Notes under the pieces: generated by a model
Database searches by the model: none
What the model was told of the DNA's origin: nothing
Seen by the model: only the letters and a program-made list of their open reading frames with translations
Source of the DNA: Larix kaempferi
Lineage: Eukaryota > Streptophyta > Pinopsida > Pinales > Pinaceae
Reading direction: 5' to 3'
Assembly (NCBI GenBank): GCA_027924585.1
Contig: BSBM01000636.1
Span: 4,790,001 to 4,854,000 of the forward strand
DNA: 64,000 nucleotides
Translations under genes and position numbers: made by a program
Shown: positions 1 through 11,340 of the stretch, in pieces
Layout of the letters: each line of letters opens with the position of its first letter
Position numbering within the stretch: position 1 is the stretch's first letter

Positions 1-690
1 CTGTACTATCTGGAAGGAGCGAAATAACTGCATTTTCAAATATTTGTCCATCCCGACTAATTCTCTATGGCATACTATCAAGAAATCCATTCAAGAAATC
101 ATTCAATCAGAAAATTGGATAGAGGAGGGTATGGAATGCTCTTACTAGGAACATCATATTCTTCAAGCCTGGAATATTGAGTTCTATGTGACCCACACTC
201 CTACCCCTACTTCTAATCCTATACCCAAGATCCCTACTCATTGGTCTCCCCCCATTGCTTCCTTCACTAAAATAAATTTTGATGGAGCCTCTAAAGGGAA
301 CCCTAGTGATGTAGGCATTGGAGGAGTCTTTCGTGACAGTGCGAAGCAAATTCTTTGGACATATGTTGAATTCATTGGTATCAACTCAAACAACATAGCA
401 TAACTTCAAGATCTACTCAAGGATATGCAAATTTCTATTGATAAGGGGTTTACCTCCCTCATCCTAGAAGGAGACTCTAAAATTATGATCCACCTGGTCA
501 AGAAAATCCAACATGGTTCACAATTGTTTAAACTATCAACAAATTGATTCCTTGAAGCCCTACTTGAACAAAGTACCCCCTTGGTTTCCTAATTTGACAC
601 TCTCATCCCTTAGCATGTTTGAATAACTGCCAACAAAGTCACTGACTATTCAACCAACATTGGTGTCGTGCCACTAGACAATTGTTAAGC
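1..690 (+). pseudogene. LINE 3' end: RNase H domain relic
   Basis: Conceptual translation of the first 190 bases gives a WKERN-type motif, typical of the end of plant LINE reverse transcriptases. From about 269 an RNase H domain follows (NFDGASKGNP, then GIGGVFRDS, then LILEGDSK near 465). This is the RVT_3-type RNase H found at the 3' end of some plant L1 elements and RT-derived genes. The frame is broken by stops (one at 401, another near 544), and the element continues beyond the left edge of the window. No poly(A) tail or target duplication is visible. Seen: the motifs and stops. Inferred: LINE origin, as opposed to a host RNase H-like gene. Confidence 0.65.
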
Positions 691-1388
691 ACATCCTGGG
701 CAGACATGCTCCCATTTAAGGAGAATGACATAAAATGGATGGGTTCTAAGGTTTTAACTTCGTAAAAGAGGATTTACTTTCCCATAGGCCCTATTTCCTC
801 TTGCACTCTAGTGGAATTATAACTCCTCTAGTGTTCTTTACATAGCCATTCTGGACCATTTCATTATTTTTCAACATAATATTTACATAGCTTTGCCTCA
901 TTATGATAATCCAACCACATGGCCCATATATGGATATTTAAATAATATATGCCTAGCCATTCATTAGTTAGGACTTGTCCTTGAACTCCACACTATGAAT
1001 CTTTACTAGCATATTTACATTATTTTAAATAATATGATTTAATACATTCCAAGGGTCAAAATTGGGATGGTACAAGTAGTGAAGCATGGGTTTACATTCA
1101 TAATGATAAAATAAAAGCATTAAAACCTAAGAGTTATAAGCGCATTTTTGTTGGATACTTTGAAGATAGTAGCTGAGATTTATGGAAAGAACTGTGTTAG
1201 AGTTTAAGGAGCCTGACGTTTAAACCATGAAAAGCTTTGAAAGCTGGAAATGAAATAACATGTCGGGAATATAAAGGATTGTGAGAGAGAGAAATAGTTG
1301 TTAGATGAAATTAATAAGTTGATGAAGGTGGTTTAAGTTATGCTCATTTTTTAAAAAGACACGCAGGTACACTTCCCTATGCTCATTT
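691..1388. other. Unassigned spacer with one copia relic
   Basis: AT-rich sequence with no recognisable gene apart from a short Ty1/copia integrase relic at 1078-1173. The end of the LINE to the left is not marked by a clear poly(A). From about 1350 the sequence becomes similar to 23690 onward, which is the start of the CACTA-associated segment. Confidence 0.4.
1078..1173 (+). pseudogene. Ty1/copia integrase C-terminal relic
   Basis: A 32-codon stretch matches the conserved part of copia pol just after the integrase core: an EAWV segment, then a KALKPKSYK segment, then IFVGYFEDS. In intact copia elements, including A, C and D here, the corresponding block ends in GIFVGYS and is followed by the pol linker. 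Nothing of the rest of the element is recognisable on either side, so this is an old fragment. It is not from the A/B/C/D family, whose sequence at this position differs. Confidence 0.6.
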
Positions 1389-1919
1389 TTGAAAAATTTG
1401 GAAGCCAAAACAACTATGTCTCATCCTAAATTGACGAACCCCTCGGCTTATGTTCAGTCATTTGAAAGTTCTAGTGATCCAAAGTATGATATGAATGCCA
1501 CCCAACCCATCTCTACTAGAAGATCCAAAAATTTGCATGAGTTGAGAGCAAAATTGTCCAAGTACACACCAATGTCCGTCCAATTTTTGGAGGGAAGCGA
1601 TGATTTCTCCATTCCTGTGAATGTGCCAAGTAAATATCAAACTTCTTACAACCGCACTTTAAATGACGCTTGGCCGTCCTCTCTACCTGTGTAGAGTACA
1701 TATCTTATCATGCATGCCCCAATGATTGTATTCTATATAGAGGCGAATATGCAGACAAAGCGATATGTCCAAAATGTGGGAGTGATAGATACAAAGAATC
1801 AAATAACAAGGCTAAAGAACATGGTCCTCCTCATAGGATATTGAGGCACATGCCTATAATCCCAAGAATTCAAAGGCTCTTTTGTTGCAAAGAATTAACT
1901 CTATTGTAGGGATGGAATG
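1389..1919 (+). pseudogene. CACTA TNP2 N-terminal relic with upstream segment
   Basis: Two parts are joined. From 1389 to about 1683 is a segment also found at 23690-23819 plus 25086-25270, where it leads into a SET-like domain. From about 1686 to 1909 is the N-terminal region of a CACTA TNP2 transposase: VEYIS, then ACPNDCILYRGEY, the pair CPKCG, and MPIIPRIQRLF followed by CKEL. The CPxC zinc-like motif followed by the PRIQRLF block is typical of plant CACTA transposases. The join skips everything that lies between these parts in the 24-28 kb copy, so it is a deletion derivative. The frame ends at a stop just before the LTR-like block at 1920. Confidence 0.7.
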
Positions 1920-3370
1920 TGTTAACACCCAAATTGACCCTCAAGGTTGTGGGAGAAGGACAAGATGGGGTAACCACAAAACCACTTTAGGCTACACTTT
2001 GACCTATACAACCAGAGAGGGATCTCTCTTAATACTTATAAAAGATTGAAAATAACTAGAAGATTTCATCAATGAGGAACACAGAGCCTTCTTACTCCAG
2101 TTTTTCAATCAAAACATACTCAGAAGGTCAGACTTTCTAACAGGACAATTGTTTAAGGGTTTGGTGAGATAATCAGGAGAGAAAACATTGGGCAATGGAG
2201 TCAAAACATAACACATAAATCAAATAACAGTGTTGCTGCATGGGATATCAAAACAGAGTCAAGATAGCCACTCATTTACAGTCAAAATGTTGTTGTTTGG
2301 TGATAAGGGAAGAAGAAATCAACAGTCCATTGACATGAGCATCAAACAGGGATGAATTCGATGTCAACTTTAGAGGAAATAGTTGGTGAATATATGAAAA
2401 CAATAGCCAGAGCTTGTGAGCAAGAATTCTACACTATTATACACTAATTCCAAATATGAAAAGAAAACATAATGGAAGTAAATTTACAGGATGCACATGC
2501 ACATGAGAAGAGGAAATACAATCTGTAAAAGCAAATGACACATGAATCTCTGCCACAAACAAGCTTCAATCACTGTGATTCTCTAAAGGATTACATCCCA
2601 AAAACAAAGCTCCGCTCTCCTAGGCCTCAGCCCACTGATTTTCCAAAACTTTCCTCTTCTATTACATATGAATGTATAGATCTTCTCAGCCCTCAAGATC
2701 GAGTTTCCTCAATGGAGAATGGTTACAACTACATTGAAACCTACATGGAAAGTTTAATAACCCTAAGAGTCAGTTACAACAAATTTTCTTCAGTTCGGGT
2801 CGTGGGCTGTTGAAACTGAGCTTTGAAGCCCTAGCTATATATCCCAAATGATGAAAACTGTGTAAATTCCAAGAGAGGTTTTTGTAATTGGGCATGTCCC
2901 CGAAAAACCCATGTCTCGATTTCCTCATATTCCCATCCAGCTCATCGGGATCTGCTTCGGAAGTTGATGGCTCATGCAGTAAATGGAAATTCTGGTAAAA
3001 TTCCCTGTAAATATCTCTTCGATTCTCCCAAAATGTGACACCCATGTGAAAACTGATAGAGGTTATTGTAGATTGGCCCATGTTGGAGAAAAACCTCTCC
3101 CATTTTCCCAAAATTCCTTCCGGTTTGACGGAGACAGCTGGTTGAAAAAGATGACTAAAACAGTCATTTTCACTAAAACACCACCATGCCCTTCATATAA
3201 AATTTCATTGAGTTTAAAATTAGCTTTCTCCTTGCAATTTGAAATTTCGGGACTTTGGAAGTTTGTTTTCTTATTTATTTGACTTGAATGTTGATATGGC
3301 AAGTATATGAATTTTGATATGTAAACCTCTTGGTGGTGGGCTTGAGCTTAGCACAAATCTGGTGCTAACA
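1920..3370 (-). repeat. LTR-like block, possible LTR of a lost retrotransposon
   Basis: The block starts TGTTAACACC and ends GGTGCTAACA, so its ends are nearly perfect inverted repeats of TGTTARCACC. This is the form expected of an LTR of about 1451 bp. It starts exactly where CACTA TNP2 homology stops. The 5-bp flanks differ (GAATG left, ACTAT right), so it is not a simple solo LTR with target duplication. A TATATAG-like box lies near 2838 on the minus strand. ORFs inside it (for example 2770-3111, minus) show no recognisable domain. Orientation is inferred from that TATA-like box and from the purine-rich minus-strand stretch beside 3370, and is weak. Confidence 0.4.
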
Positions 3371-3486
3371 ACTATCTCCTATTGGGGATGTTATCCTCCC
3401 TGTGAGGTAGCAAAGAACCCCCGCAGTCCCAGTGCCTGATCCATTGGGATGTTCCCAACTCCAAACTGAAACCTGCCACTGACTTG

Positions 3487-4272
3487 CTACCTGAGACCTA
3501 TAGCCCTTCTTGATCCTGCAATTGAACTCAAACTGTACTGAAACAGTCTCTTCCACTGAAAACAAACAATAATGCAACCACTTTGAATGAGAAATGTCTC
3601 CAATCCCTGTACTAATGTCATAAAGGCTCTAATAATCACTGTTGAAAACTCATCCTGCCCTTCTGACATATCTACCACATCCAGAAATTGAGCATAAATA
3701 ATCTTTGAAATGTTTTTAGCCGAGTGCCCTGTCGTTTCATGACAATATTCAGTTGTATTTACTATATAGCATATCACTCTCTTATCCCTATCAGAATTGT
3801 TTATTTGATCAGTGCCAGTGGCTGTTGCAACAATTCCAGTCCCTCCTCTAGGTAACTTGGAAGAAAGCTTCCCTGCATATGCTCTAAGTATTCTTTGAAA
3901 GACCTTGAATAAATTTAACAATGTTTGTTCCCTGGTTAGAGCACTGCACATCTTTAAACTTCTCTTTTGTTTGAAAGCACACTCTCCAAAATAGCAGTAG
4001 AAGGTGCTGAGAACCTGCTTTTCTGAGATATACTCGAAGTGTGGAGCTAAATCACGATCTATATCATTAGTGCATGGTATTTTGATTGCCTCTGTTCCAT
4101 TCGATATGTCTTTGCAAATCAGATTCTGGCCCAGACATTTGACATTATTGTCATTATCATTATCATCTTTCCTGCATGAAGTCCTTCTAGCATTCTCTGA
4201 TCTTCTCTCAACTAATTTTAGGTCAGCCGCTATATCCTTTCTTAATATTTGATCAATTCCCTTTCTTTTCAT
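3487..4272 (-). pseudogene. VPS53: VPS53-like gene fragment
   Basis: A 261-codon open frame. Residues of about 103-226 (3595-3966) match the C-terminal half of plant VPS53, the GARP tethering-complex subunit that works in endosome-to-Golgi retrieval. Recognisable blocks, in order, are SLKxCSALT, NLFKVFQRIL-AYA, LPRGGTGIVA, VICYIVNTTEYCH, and DMSEGQDEFS leading to LVQGLET. The match stops abruptly after GLET, where the family continues through a long C-terminal region, and residues 1-100 are not clearly VPS53. No introns interrupt the matched part. It lies between two CACTA transposase pieces and next to an LTR-like block, so capture by a mobile element is likely. It is not a working VPS53 gene. 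Confidence 0.6.
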
Positions 4273-5611
4273 GACACTTCTTTTCCTGGTTGTTTGTGTT
4301 CAAATCACTTGTACCGATAGCAGCTCCATTTGAAATCATGTCTCCAAACTTAGGATTCTTCGAAGAGTGATATAGCATGTTGGTTTCCATTTGTTGTCAT
4401 GGGATTCTATCTGCACTTAATGTTAATATGCGGTATCCTGTCTTTAGCAGTCATACAATAGTCGTCTACATGACCGTGGTTATAACAGGCAACCAGAAGT
4501 TTGAACCTTTCCCACATCTGGAAACGTAGCTGGCTATAAAGCCTGTCTGCACAAGGATATTGAAAAATTATCCTGCACTTGTCTACTCAATAACCCAGTG
4601 CAGCTTAAAATCGCTTACACTCTACACAATTTTAATCCATGCATAATACTCTACGAATATGAAAGAAACAACAATTAGGGCTTTTTTGCTCCTCATTAAA
4701 ACTCGCAGACCAGGAAATTTAAGAATGCTTCTGAACGTGTGCTGAGAAAAACCCTTTGAGATTCCTTCAACAATCTTAGATTACGCTCTGATTTGGTGCT
4801 ATTGGGCTCCTCAACCAGAAATAACGAAAATTTTGATTTCGTAGTGTTGCTATTTGAGCTAAATGGTTATATTCGTAGCTTCACAAAGTATTAACCGTAT
4901 TTCAAACATTTCCATCCCAAGTGCAACAAAATCCTTTCCAACTCCATTTATAATTTAGTGTGCCCTTTGGCAGAACCATTAGCAAGACGTCGATGCTATC
5001 GCATCCTTTGGATATAGTTTCAGACAAATTCAAACATCTGAGACTAATGATGCGTTTAAGCATTAATGATGTGAAGAAACATCGTACAGGTTTCCAAAGT
5101 GTTTGCAACACCCCTCAGCCATTCAAAGGCATGGTCTTTGCCCAAAACTTTGTAGATCTGGAAATCAGTTTTGCCAGTGCAAGTTCAATCTGCGAATTCC
5201 AAAACGATCGTAGATCGCTTTCCTGTCCAGATCGTAGCCGTCAAAAGGTGAAGCTCATACCAAAAGTTCACAAATTTTGAAATTGTATTTCTCCATGCAA
5301 GTTAAAAATGCGAACTCCCTGGCAGCCGTAGATCTACTTCATGTGTTGATCTCTACCGCCAAGAAGTGACAGACCTACCCAACTGCGCAGATCTGAAAAA
5401 GCTAGTTTATTCCCACTTCCAAGACATTCTTTGCTTCATCTGCTTCCGCAGGGATATTATTTCCTCTAGACACTGAGTCAACTGGCATACCTCTTTCATA
5501 TTTGAAAAATAATCCTTCAAGCAACTCTTCAGACTCTATCCGTAGGGCTTTAAATTTTATCCTTCCTTTCAGACACCTTGATTCATGGACATGCAGGTTC
5601 ATCTTCTAACT
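4273..5611. other. Unassigned stretch between VPS53 fragment and CACTA
   Basis: Short open frames occur on both strands (4902-5111 and 5402-5602 minus, 4960-5280 plus). None has a motif I recognise. Base composition is less AT-rich than the DNA around 7-9 kb. This stretch may be more captured host sequence belonging with the VPS53-like fragment, since CACTA transposase sequence resumes directly at about 5612. Confidence 0.3.
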
Positions 5612-6990
5612 CACCTAGTCGATGAGGTTGAATTAGTTAGGGTGGTATCCTGTCGTTGGATGTTCTTCTTAGAGAGGTTCATGAAAAAAGTGAAGGGATT
5701 TGTTTGACAAAGGGAAAAACCCGAGGGGTCTATGGCATAGGGATACATAGTATATGAGTCGTTCTATTATGTCAGTGAGTACATTAAGCAAATCGACGAC
5801 ACACCAGGTGCAATGAATTGGGATGATGAACTTGATGAGGACATAAGGGAATGAGAGGCACTGGAAACAAATGGAAAAAGACGCATGATAAAGAGTAAGT
5901 CACTTATCTTTCGATCTTCAATTTTCCACATAGTAACTTATATTCACAACAAACGTCAAAATCTATATTTGAACCCATTCGTATTGAATGTGGTTTTGTT
6001 TTCACGAATACAACAAAAAATTCATAAATTGATGCAATCAATAAAGTCATTCTTTACAACGTGGAGGCAACACAGTCATGTGTCACATTGTATGAAGAGA
6101 AGAGGAGGAAATGGGAAATTGAAAAAAAATATTCAGGCGGTTGCACGGTAGAAGCATGCCTTTTCTAGATCATTTAAAAGAAAATATGCCAATGATCTGC
6201 CCTAACAGTTGGGTTGCATACCAAGTCAGAGAAAAATATGGTGCATCCATTCATTACCCTCTTAAAGAGGAGGACACGCTAAACATTGGGATCAGGTGCA
6301 ACAACTCGGTAATAAAATCTTTATGTGCATAATTTCTAACTTTATAATGCAACTTTGAATTATAACATTTATGTTTAATATATTAATGGATGAGTTAATA
6401 GACATATGACAACATCATTTGTTAAATTTTCTTATAGGTGCATTTGTTCCCATCTATGTGGGATTAAAGACATCATTTCTGCACCAAGGATGTTGATAAT
6501 GTGCGTGTTACACAAGACTGTGGAGTGGAAGTTGAGTTCGACCAATCTAGTCATGCTAGCCACCAAGATTGAAACTTGGTAGGAGGGATGTTGGGTTATG
6601 CCAGAAAGATACAAGAGATCATTCAAGTGGACTTCTCTTCTTTCCAATGTGTTATTTTTAGGTGCAGGTGGTGGGACACATTCGACAGGAATAATGTAAA
6701 GGAAGATCGTGATAGTGGGTTGATATGTACTATCAACTCTAGAAATATGTGGGATGAAAATAAGGAGCCTTATGTTTTCCCAAAACACTGGAACCAAGTG
6801 TTCTTTCACCCAGATGTGTTGGATAGAGATTGGTGGTTCATATTAAGACACAACCCTATATCTAAACATGTTTCTAAGAACAACAATACTATCATGCCAA
6901 CCAAGGAAGATAATGAGGGTGATGACAACGGAGAGCGATATGTACATGTTTTATTTTGTCATTTACAGATTGAGATATCATTTTGTTAAT
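5612..6990 (+). pseudogene. CACTA TNP2 transposase, C-terminal part
   Basis: The translation starts with HLVDEVELVR, then SCRWMFFLERFMKK and a PEGSMA-GYIVYESF block. These are the hallmarks of the DUF4218 domain that follows the catalytic region in plant CACTA transposases. After a degraded stretch, 6594-6890 encodes a DUF4216-like end: FRCRWWDT, DSGLICTINSR, EPYVFPKHWNQVFF and DRDWWFILRHNP. Stops and frame changes make it non-functional. The catalytic Transposase_21 part expected upstream is missing and is replaced by the 1920-5611 block. In this family this region would end the TNP2 protein, and the AT-rich 335-bp repeats begin about 300 bp downstream. Confidence 0.75.
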
Positions 6991-7299
6991 GTTATCTTTG
7001 ATTTCCTAATTATATTGTTTATTTTTCATTTTATGATGGTGGAAATGGAAAGTTGATTACTGGATGTAGTGTTTAAACAATTTCATTTGGTTACGAAACA
7101 ATTAGATGATGTGAAATATGGTTTATGTCTATGACGTAATTTCTGATTGTATAGAATGATTATATGTCATTGTCCAAATTACTCACATTTTGTTTTATAT
7201 ATACACATATATACACCATGAAAAACAACTTACACGATTCAATTTTATTTTTGTGAACGTAAAGACTAACATATTTATTAATTCCTGATTTGAAGGTGG

Positions 7300-8395
7300 T
7301 TTGAAATTTCTATATTGATATTTCAGTGCTTGTATTTTATGATGTTTTTGTTATAAATAATGTTAAGAATTATGATTGCATTATTAATTTATGACATGTC
7401 TGTTAGAATGTAATGTTTGTTTTCATTATATGATTCGATTAAATTGATTTTTTGTTATAATGTAATGTTTTCAATGTTTTTATTGTATTTATAATGTTAA
7501 CTCCAAGATAGAAAATGACACATTTGTAACCTTGATGGAGATTAAAAATTCAACAATTTTTTTAGTAGTTTTGATCTCTACAATGACTTAATTTATGGCT
7601 TTGATAACAATGAAATTTACAACAAAATTTAAGGTGCTCTCTAATTTCTCCATCAATATTTGAATGTTTGTATTTCATGATGTTTTTGTTATAAATAATG
7701 CTAAGAATTATAATTACATTAATTTATGACATTTCTGTTAGAATACAATGGTTTTTTATTATATGATTAAGTTAAATTGCATTTTTGTTATAATGTAATG
7801 TTTTTTATGTTTTTTATTGTATTTATAATGTTAAATCCAACATAGAAAATGACACGTTTTCAACCTCGATGGAGAATGAAAATCCAACATTTTTTTATTA
7901 GTGTTGAGCTCTACAATGACTTCATTTATGGCCTTGATAACAATGAAATGTACAACAATTTTTAAGGTGTTCTCTAATTTCTCCATCAATATTTGAATGC
8001 TTTTGCTTCTTGATTTTTTTGTTATAAATAATGCTAAGAATTATAATTGCCTTAATTTATGACATTTATGTTAGAATGTAATGTTTTTTTATTATGATTC
8101 GATTAAATTGAATTTTTGTTATAATGTAATATTTTTGGATTTTTGGATTGTATTTATAATGTTAACTCCAACATAGAAAATGACATGTTTGAAACCTTGG
8201 TGGAGATTGTAAATCCAACAATTTTTTTACTAGTGTACTCTACCTCTACAATGACTTAATTTATGGCCTTGATAACGATGAAATTTATAACAAAATTTAA
8301 TGTGCTCTCTAATTTCTATATGATCAATATTTGAATGTTTGTATTTCATGATGTTTTTGTCATAAATAATTCTAAGCATTATAATTGCAAATGTT
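7300..8395. repeat. AT-rich tandem repeat, about 335-bp unit, just over 3 copies
   Basis: The segment starting GATGTTTTTGTTATAAATAA recurs at about 7341, 7679, 8012 and 8350, giving periods of 338, 333 and 338 bp. Each unit also carries TATAATGTAATGTTTT, a run ending TTAACTCCAACATAGAAAATG, and a CTCTACAATGACTTAATTTA block. Copies differ by scattered substitutions and small indels. The array lies between the end of TNP2 (plus strand) and the end of the convergent minus-strand gene, probably as internal non-coding DNA of the CACTA element. Confidence 0.85.
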
Positions 8396-9306
8396 TGCAA
8401 ATGTTTTCTGGATGAGAATAAGAGATAAAAAATGGCTTGAAGATCATCAAATCAACTTAATGATTAATAATAATAATATATTTGGAGAATGCAAGTTGTG
8501 GCTTTACATTAGTTGAGAGAAAAATGGTGTTCTTTTAATTAACTATTATTTTTTCTTCCTATTAAATATTTGATATTTGTCATTGTAAATTATGCTATTG
8601 TCAACAAATTAAAAATCTTGAATGATACATTTATAGGTCATATTCATGTTCATATAATTTCGTTTTGTTTGTTTGTTGTGATGTTCATAAACATGATACT
8701 ATAATAAATTATACAACCAACATAAATCATATAGCTAGTTGTCACAACTTCATCCGTTATCAATACAAAATTCATAAACATATTTAATTCAATGATATTT
8801 TTGCAATTATATTACGTAAACATAAACATATCATCATTAATATCATTGCCACCATCTAACAAACATAAAATTAAACACCATCATACCATTATTAACATAA
8901 AACTAATAAAAATAAGCATGAACGTACCATCATAAACATTGCGTTACTGCATATTCATCTAACATATACATCTTATAGATTTAAACATCATCTAACACAC
9001 ATATGATCTAAAAATAACATGTAACGAAACACAAGTTCCAGTTTCTAACATAATGAAAATCATCGAACCTGACCTAACATACATAAGTACATTACCATCA
9101 ACATCAACGTATGCAAAATGGAAAACACAAACATCTAATGAACTTCATCCAACATGACCTAACATACACATCATGACCATCGACATATAAATAAACATCA
9201 TCATAATTATCAACATCAACATCTGCAAAATGGAAAATGACGTATATATATTTGTGTGTGTGTGTGTAATAGCATAAAAATGATGATAAATGTCAGATAT
9301 ACATGT
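8396..9306. other. AT-rich non-coding stretch with GT microsatellite
   Basis: No gene seen. The stretch from about 8700 to 9230 is rich in imperfect CATAAACATCATC and ACCATCA motifs. A (GT)n run of about 17 bases lies at 9253-9269. It would form the 3' flank of the minus-strand gene that ends at 9307. Confidence 0.5.
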
Positions 9307-11340
9307 CTAGTCCACCCACGGAACAATATCATCATCACTATTTGTCGACCCACCAGGTGTATCGACACCTCCAATGGTAGAGCTAGAGGCATGATCGGTA
9401 CCTCTGCTAGGAAATAATCTATCATGCAGATCAACAGGAAATACATGATCTCTAGGAATTTGGATCATCCCACTCGATCTGAGCATCCTCTCCATAGCTG
9501 AGGGGACTAGTAGATAAGGATCATGGGGAACTGATGGATCAATGGAGGTTGGTCGGCCAGATAGGTATAACGTATCAGATATTGGATCCGTCGAAGGAGG
9601 GGGAGGCGGAGGAGATGATGAAGGAGGTGTTGGATCAATAAAGGTTGGTTGATCGAATAGGTATAAAATATCAGATGCTAGATTTGTCGAAGGAGGGGGA
9701 GGTGGAGGAGATGATGAAGGAGGTGATGGAGGTGGAGGACATGGTGGAGGCAGGGGTGGATGAGATGTCGAAGGTAGAGGAGTAGGAGGTGGAGGAGGTG
9801 TAGTGGATGTGGAGGATCCCCAACTAGTCGAAGTAGCTGATGGAGAAGGAGGTTGACTAGGAGGCCAAGGATCTACACTCTCATAAGATGATTAACTACC
9901 ATGAGGGATGAAATCCAAAATAATGCAAGCACCAACAATGTGCTGCATCATGCTCCTCATATCAAGAGGAAGCATCCTCCATATCTCAACGTCTCGGTCC
10001 TACCTATGAATCTCCCTGATAGGAATAGGTTGAACCCCTCGATCCGCTAATAATTTGGCCAACCTATCTACAATATCATGTCTGAACCTTTTATCAGGCC
10101 TCCGTCGAAGGACAGGTATGTCTAGATGAGGCACCTCCAGCTAATACTGCATCTGTATGTCCTCATCCTCATCATCCTGCGGTGGAGGAGGCCCTACATC
10201 ACCATCAAATGTGCCAATATCTGTAAAATATATAGTACACAATAATAATTAGAAATTTTCATTAAGCATGAATTTAATATAACAATTTAAAACATATTTC
10301 ATTTGCATTAAGTATAACGAGAATAAAATGAAAATAGATTAACTTACATAATGCTAAATTTATCTCTATGATCAGGTGGATCTTCCTGGGTGAAGAAGAT
10401 GTTGGTACACCCTCTCGAATCCGACCCCACATGGATATGCAACCATATCTAATCAAGGTTAGTCCTCGCCACCTAGAAGGTCAAGCACATTGGCAATGAT
10501 CCTCTCAGGAAACTCTGGATGCCCCTTCTTGGGAATCATCTTCCCCCACATGTGCATACACACATCTGTCATCAACTGAGGAGCTGGGAATCGGTAAAAA
10601 CATGGCCTAGTCACCGAAAATCTCTCAAAAAATAGACAAAACAACTTTGAACCGAAGGGGAAGTTCCCCCTACTTCCAATACACGCACGACATCGATCGA
10701 GAGCACAACAAAAATGTCGTAAAAAATTAGCAGACCACTTAATGCATCTAGGTACCTGCACTAAATAATCAACATAATATAATAAAGGACAGCTAATGCA
10801 TTTCCCATCAGTGGTGTAATGCATGATAGTCATCACCAACAAAGAGAGGCACCTCACATCCTCTCTACCAAAAGCAACAATGGAAATCTTCCCACCGCTG
10901 ACTTGAAACTGAGAATGCTCAAGGATGTTGTGAACAACATATCTCTGAATGTATACCAGCTGAGTTGCGGCTACAGTTCCAGCTGGAACCTCAAGGAACT
11001 GGGGAATGTCCTAACCTCTCCTAAAGAGCCCGATGATAAATTAAATGTCCTCCCCCGTGGGCTGGAACCACTCATCGGGACCAAATCGAAAGGCCTGCCT
11101 AAAATGATCCCAGAGTGCGATCAAATGGGTCAACAACGTAATATTCCCCTTGGGTGATGTTGCCTCCTCATAGAACTTGAGGAGGCCGATAACTCTCAAG
11201 AGGTGTCTAGTCTAAGGCGTAATGGGACGAGGGTATAAATCTCTCTCCTTCTCCCTGGCCTCCCACTCTCTGTGGAAGTTGTACTGATCTACTTGTGCCT
11301 ATCGTTGTTGTTGCGCCTCGTGGCGATCTCCTCTCTGTTT
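9307..11340 (-). pseudogene. Degraded plant-mobile-domain-like gene with proline-rich tail
   Basis: Reading the minus strand from 11340, a globular part includes LTHLIALWDHFRQAFRFG, a PTGEDI-FIIGL block and DVRCLSLLV (10857 down to 10459 is open). The order of an ALWD/FRFG block, a PT-ED block and a GL block resembles the plant mobile domain seen in transposon-linked proteins, but I am not certain. An intron is plausible at 10221-10347, with donor GTAAGT and acceptor TTTTACAG on the minus strand. The tail (about 9880-9560) is proline-rich and contains a 96-bp in-frame duplication (period seen at about 9590 and 9687). The protein ends in an acidic GGSTNSDDDIVPWVD. Several stops lie in the first 300 bp, so it is a pseudogene. 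It converges on TNP2 and probably belongs to the same CACTA element. Confidence 0.4.

Noticed and set aside
2770-3111. 113-codon minus-strand ORF as a host gene
   Set aside because: It lies inside the LTR-like block, has no recognisable motif and no support from flanking signals.
1920-3370. Simple solo LTR with target duplication
   Set aside because: GAATG and ACTAT flanks do not match, so only an LTR-like label is kept.
3487-4272. Functional VPS53 gene
   Set aside because: Only about 125 codons match. The C-terminal region is absent, the N-terminal part is unrelated, and transposon pieces flank it on both sides.
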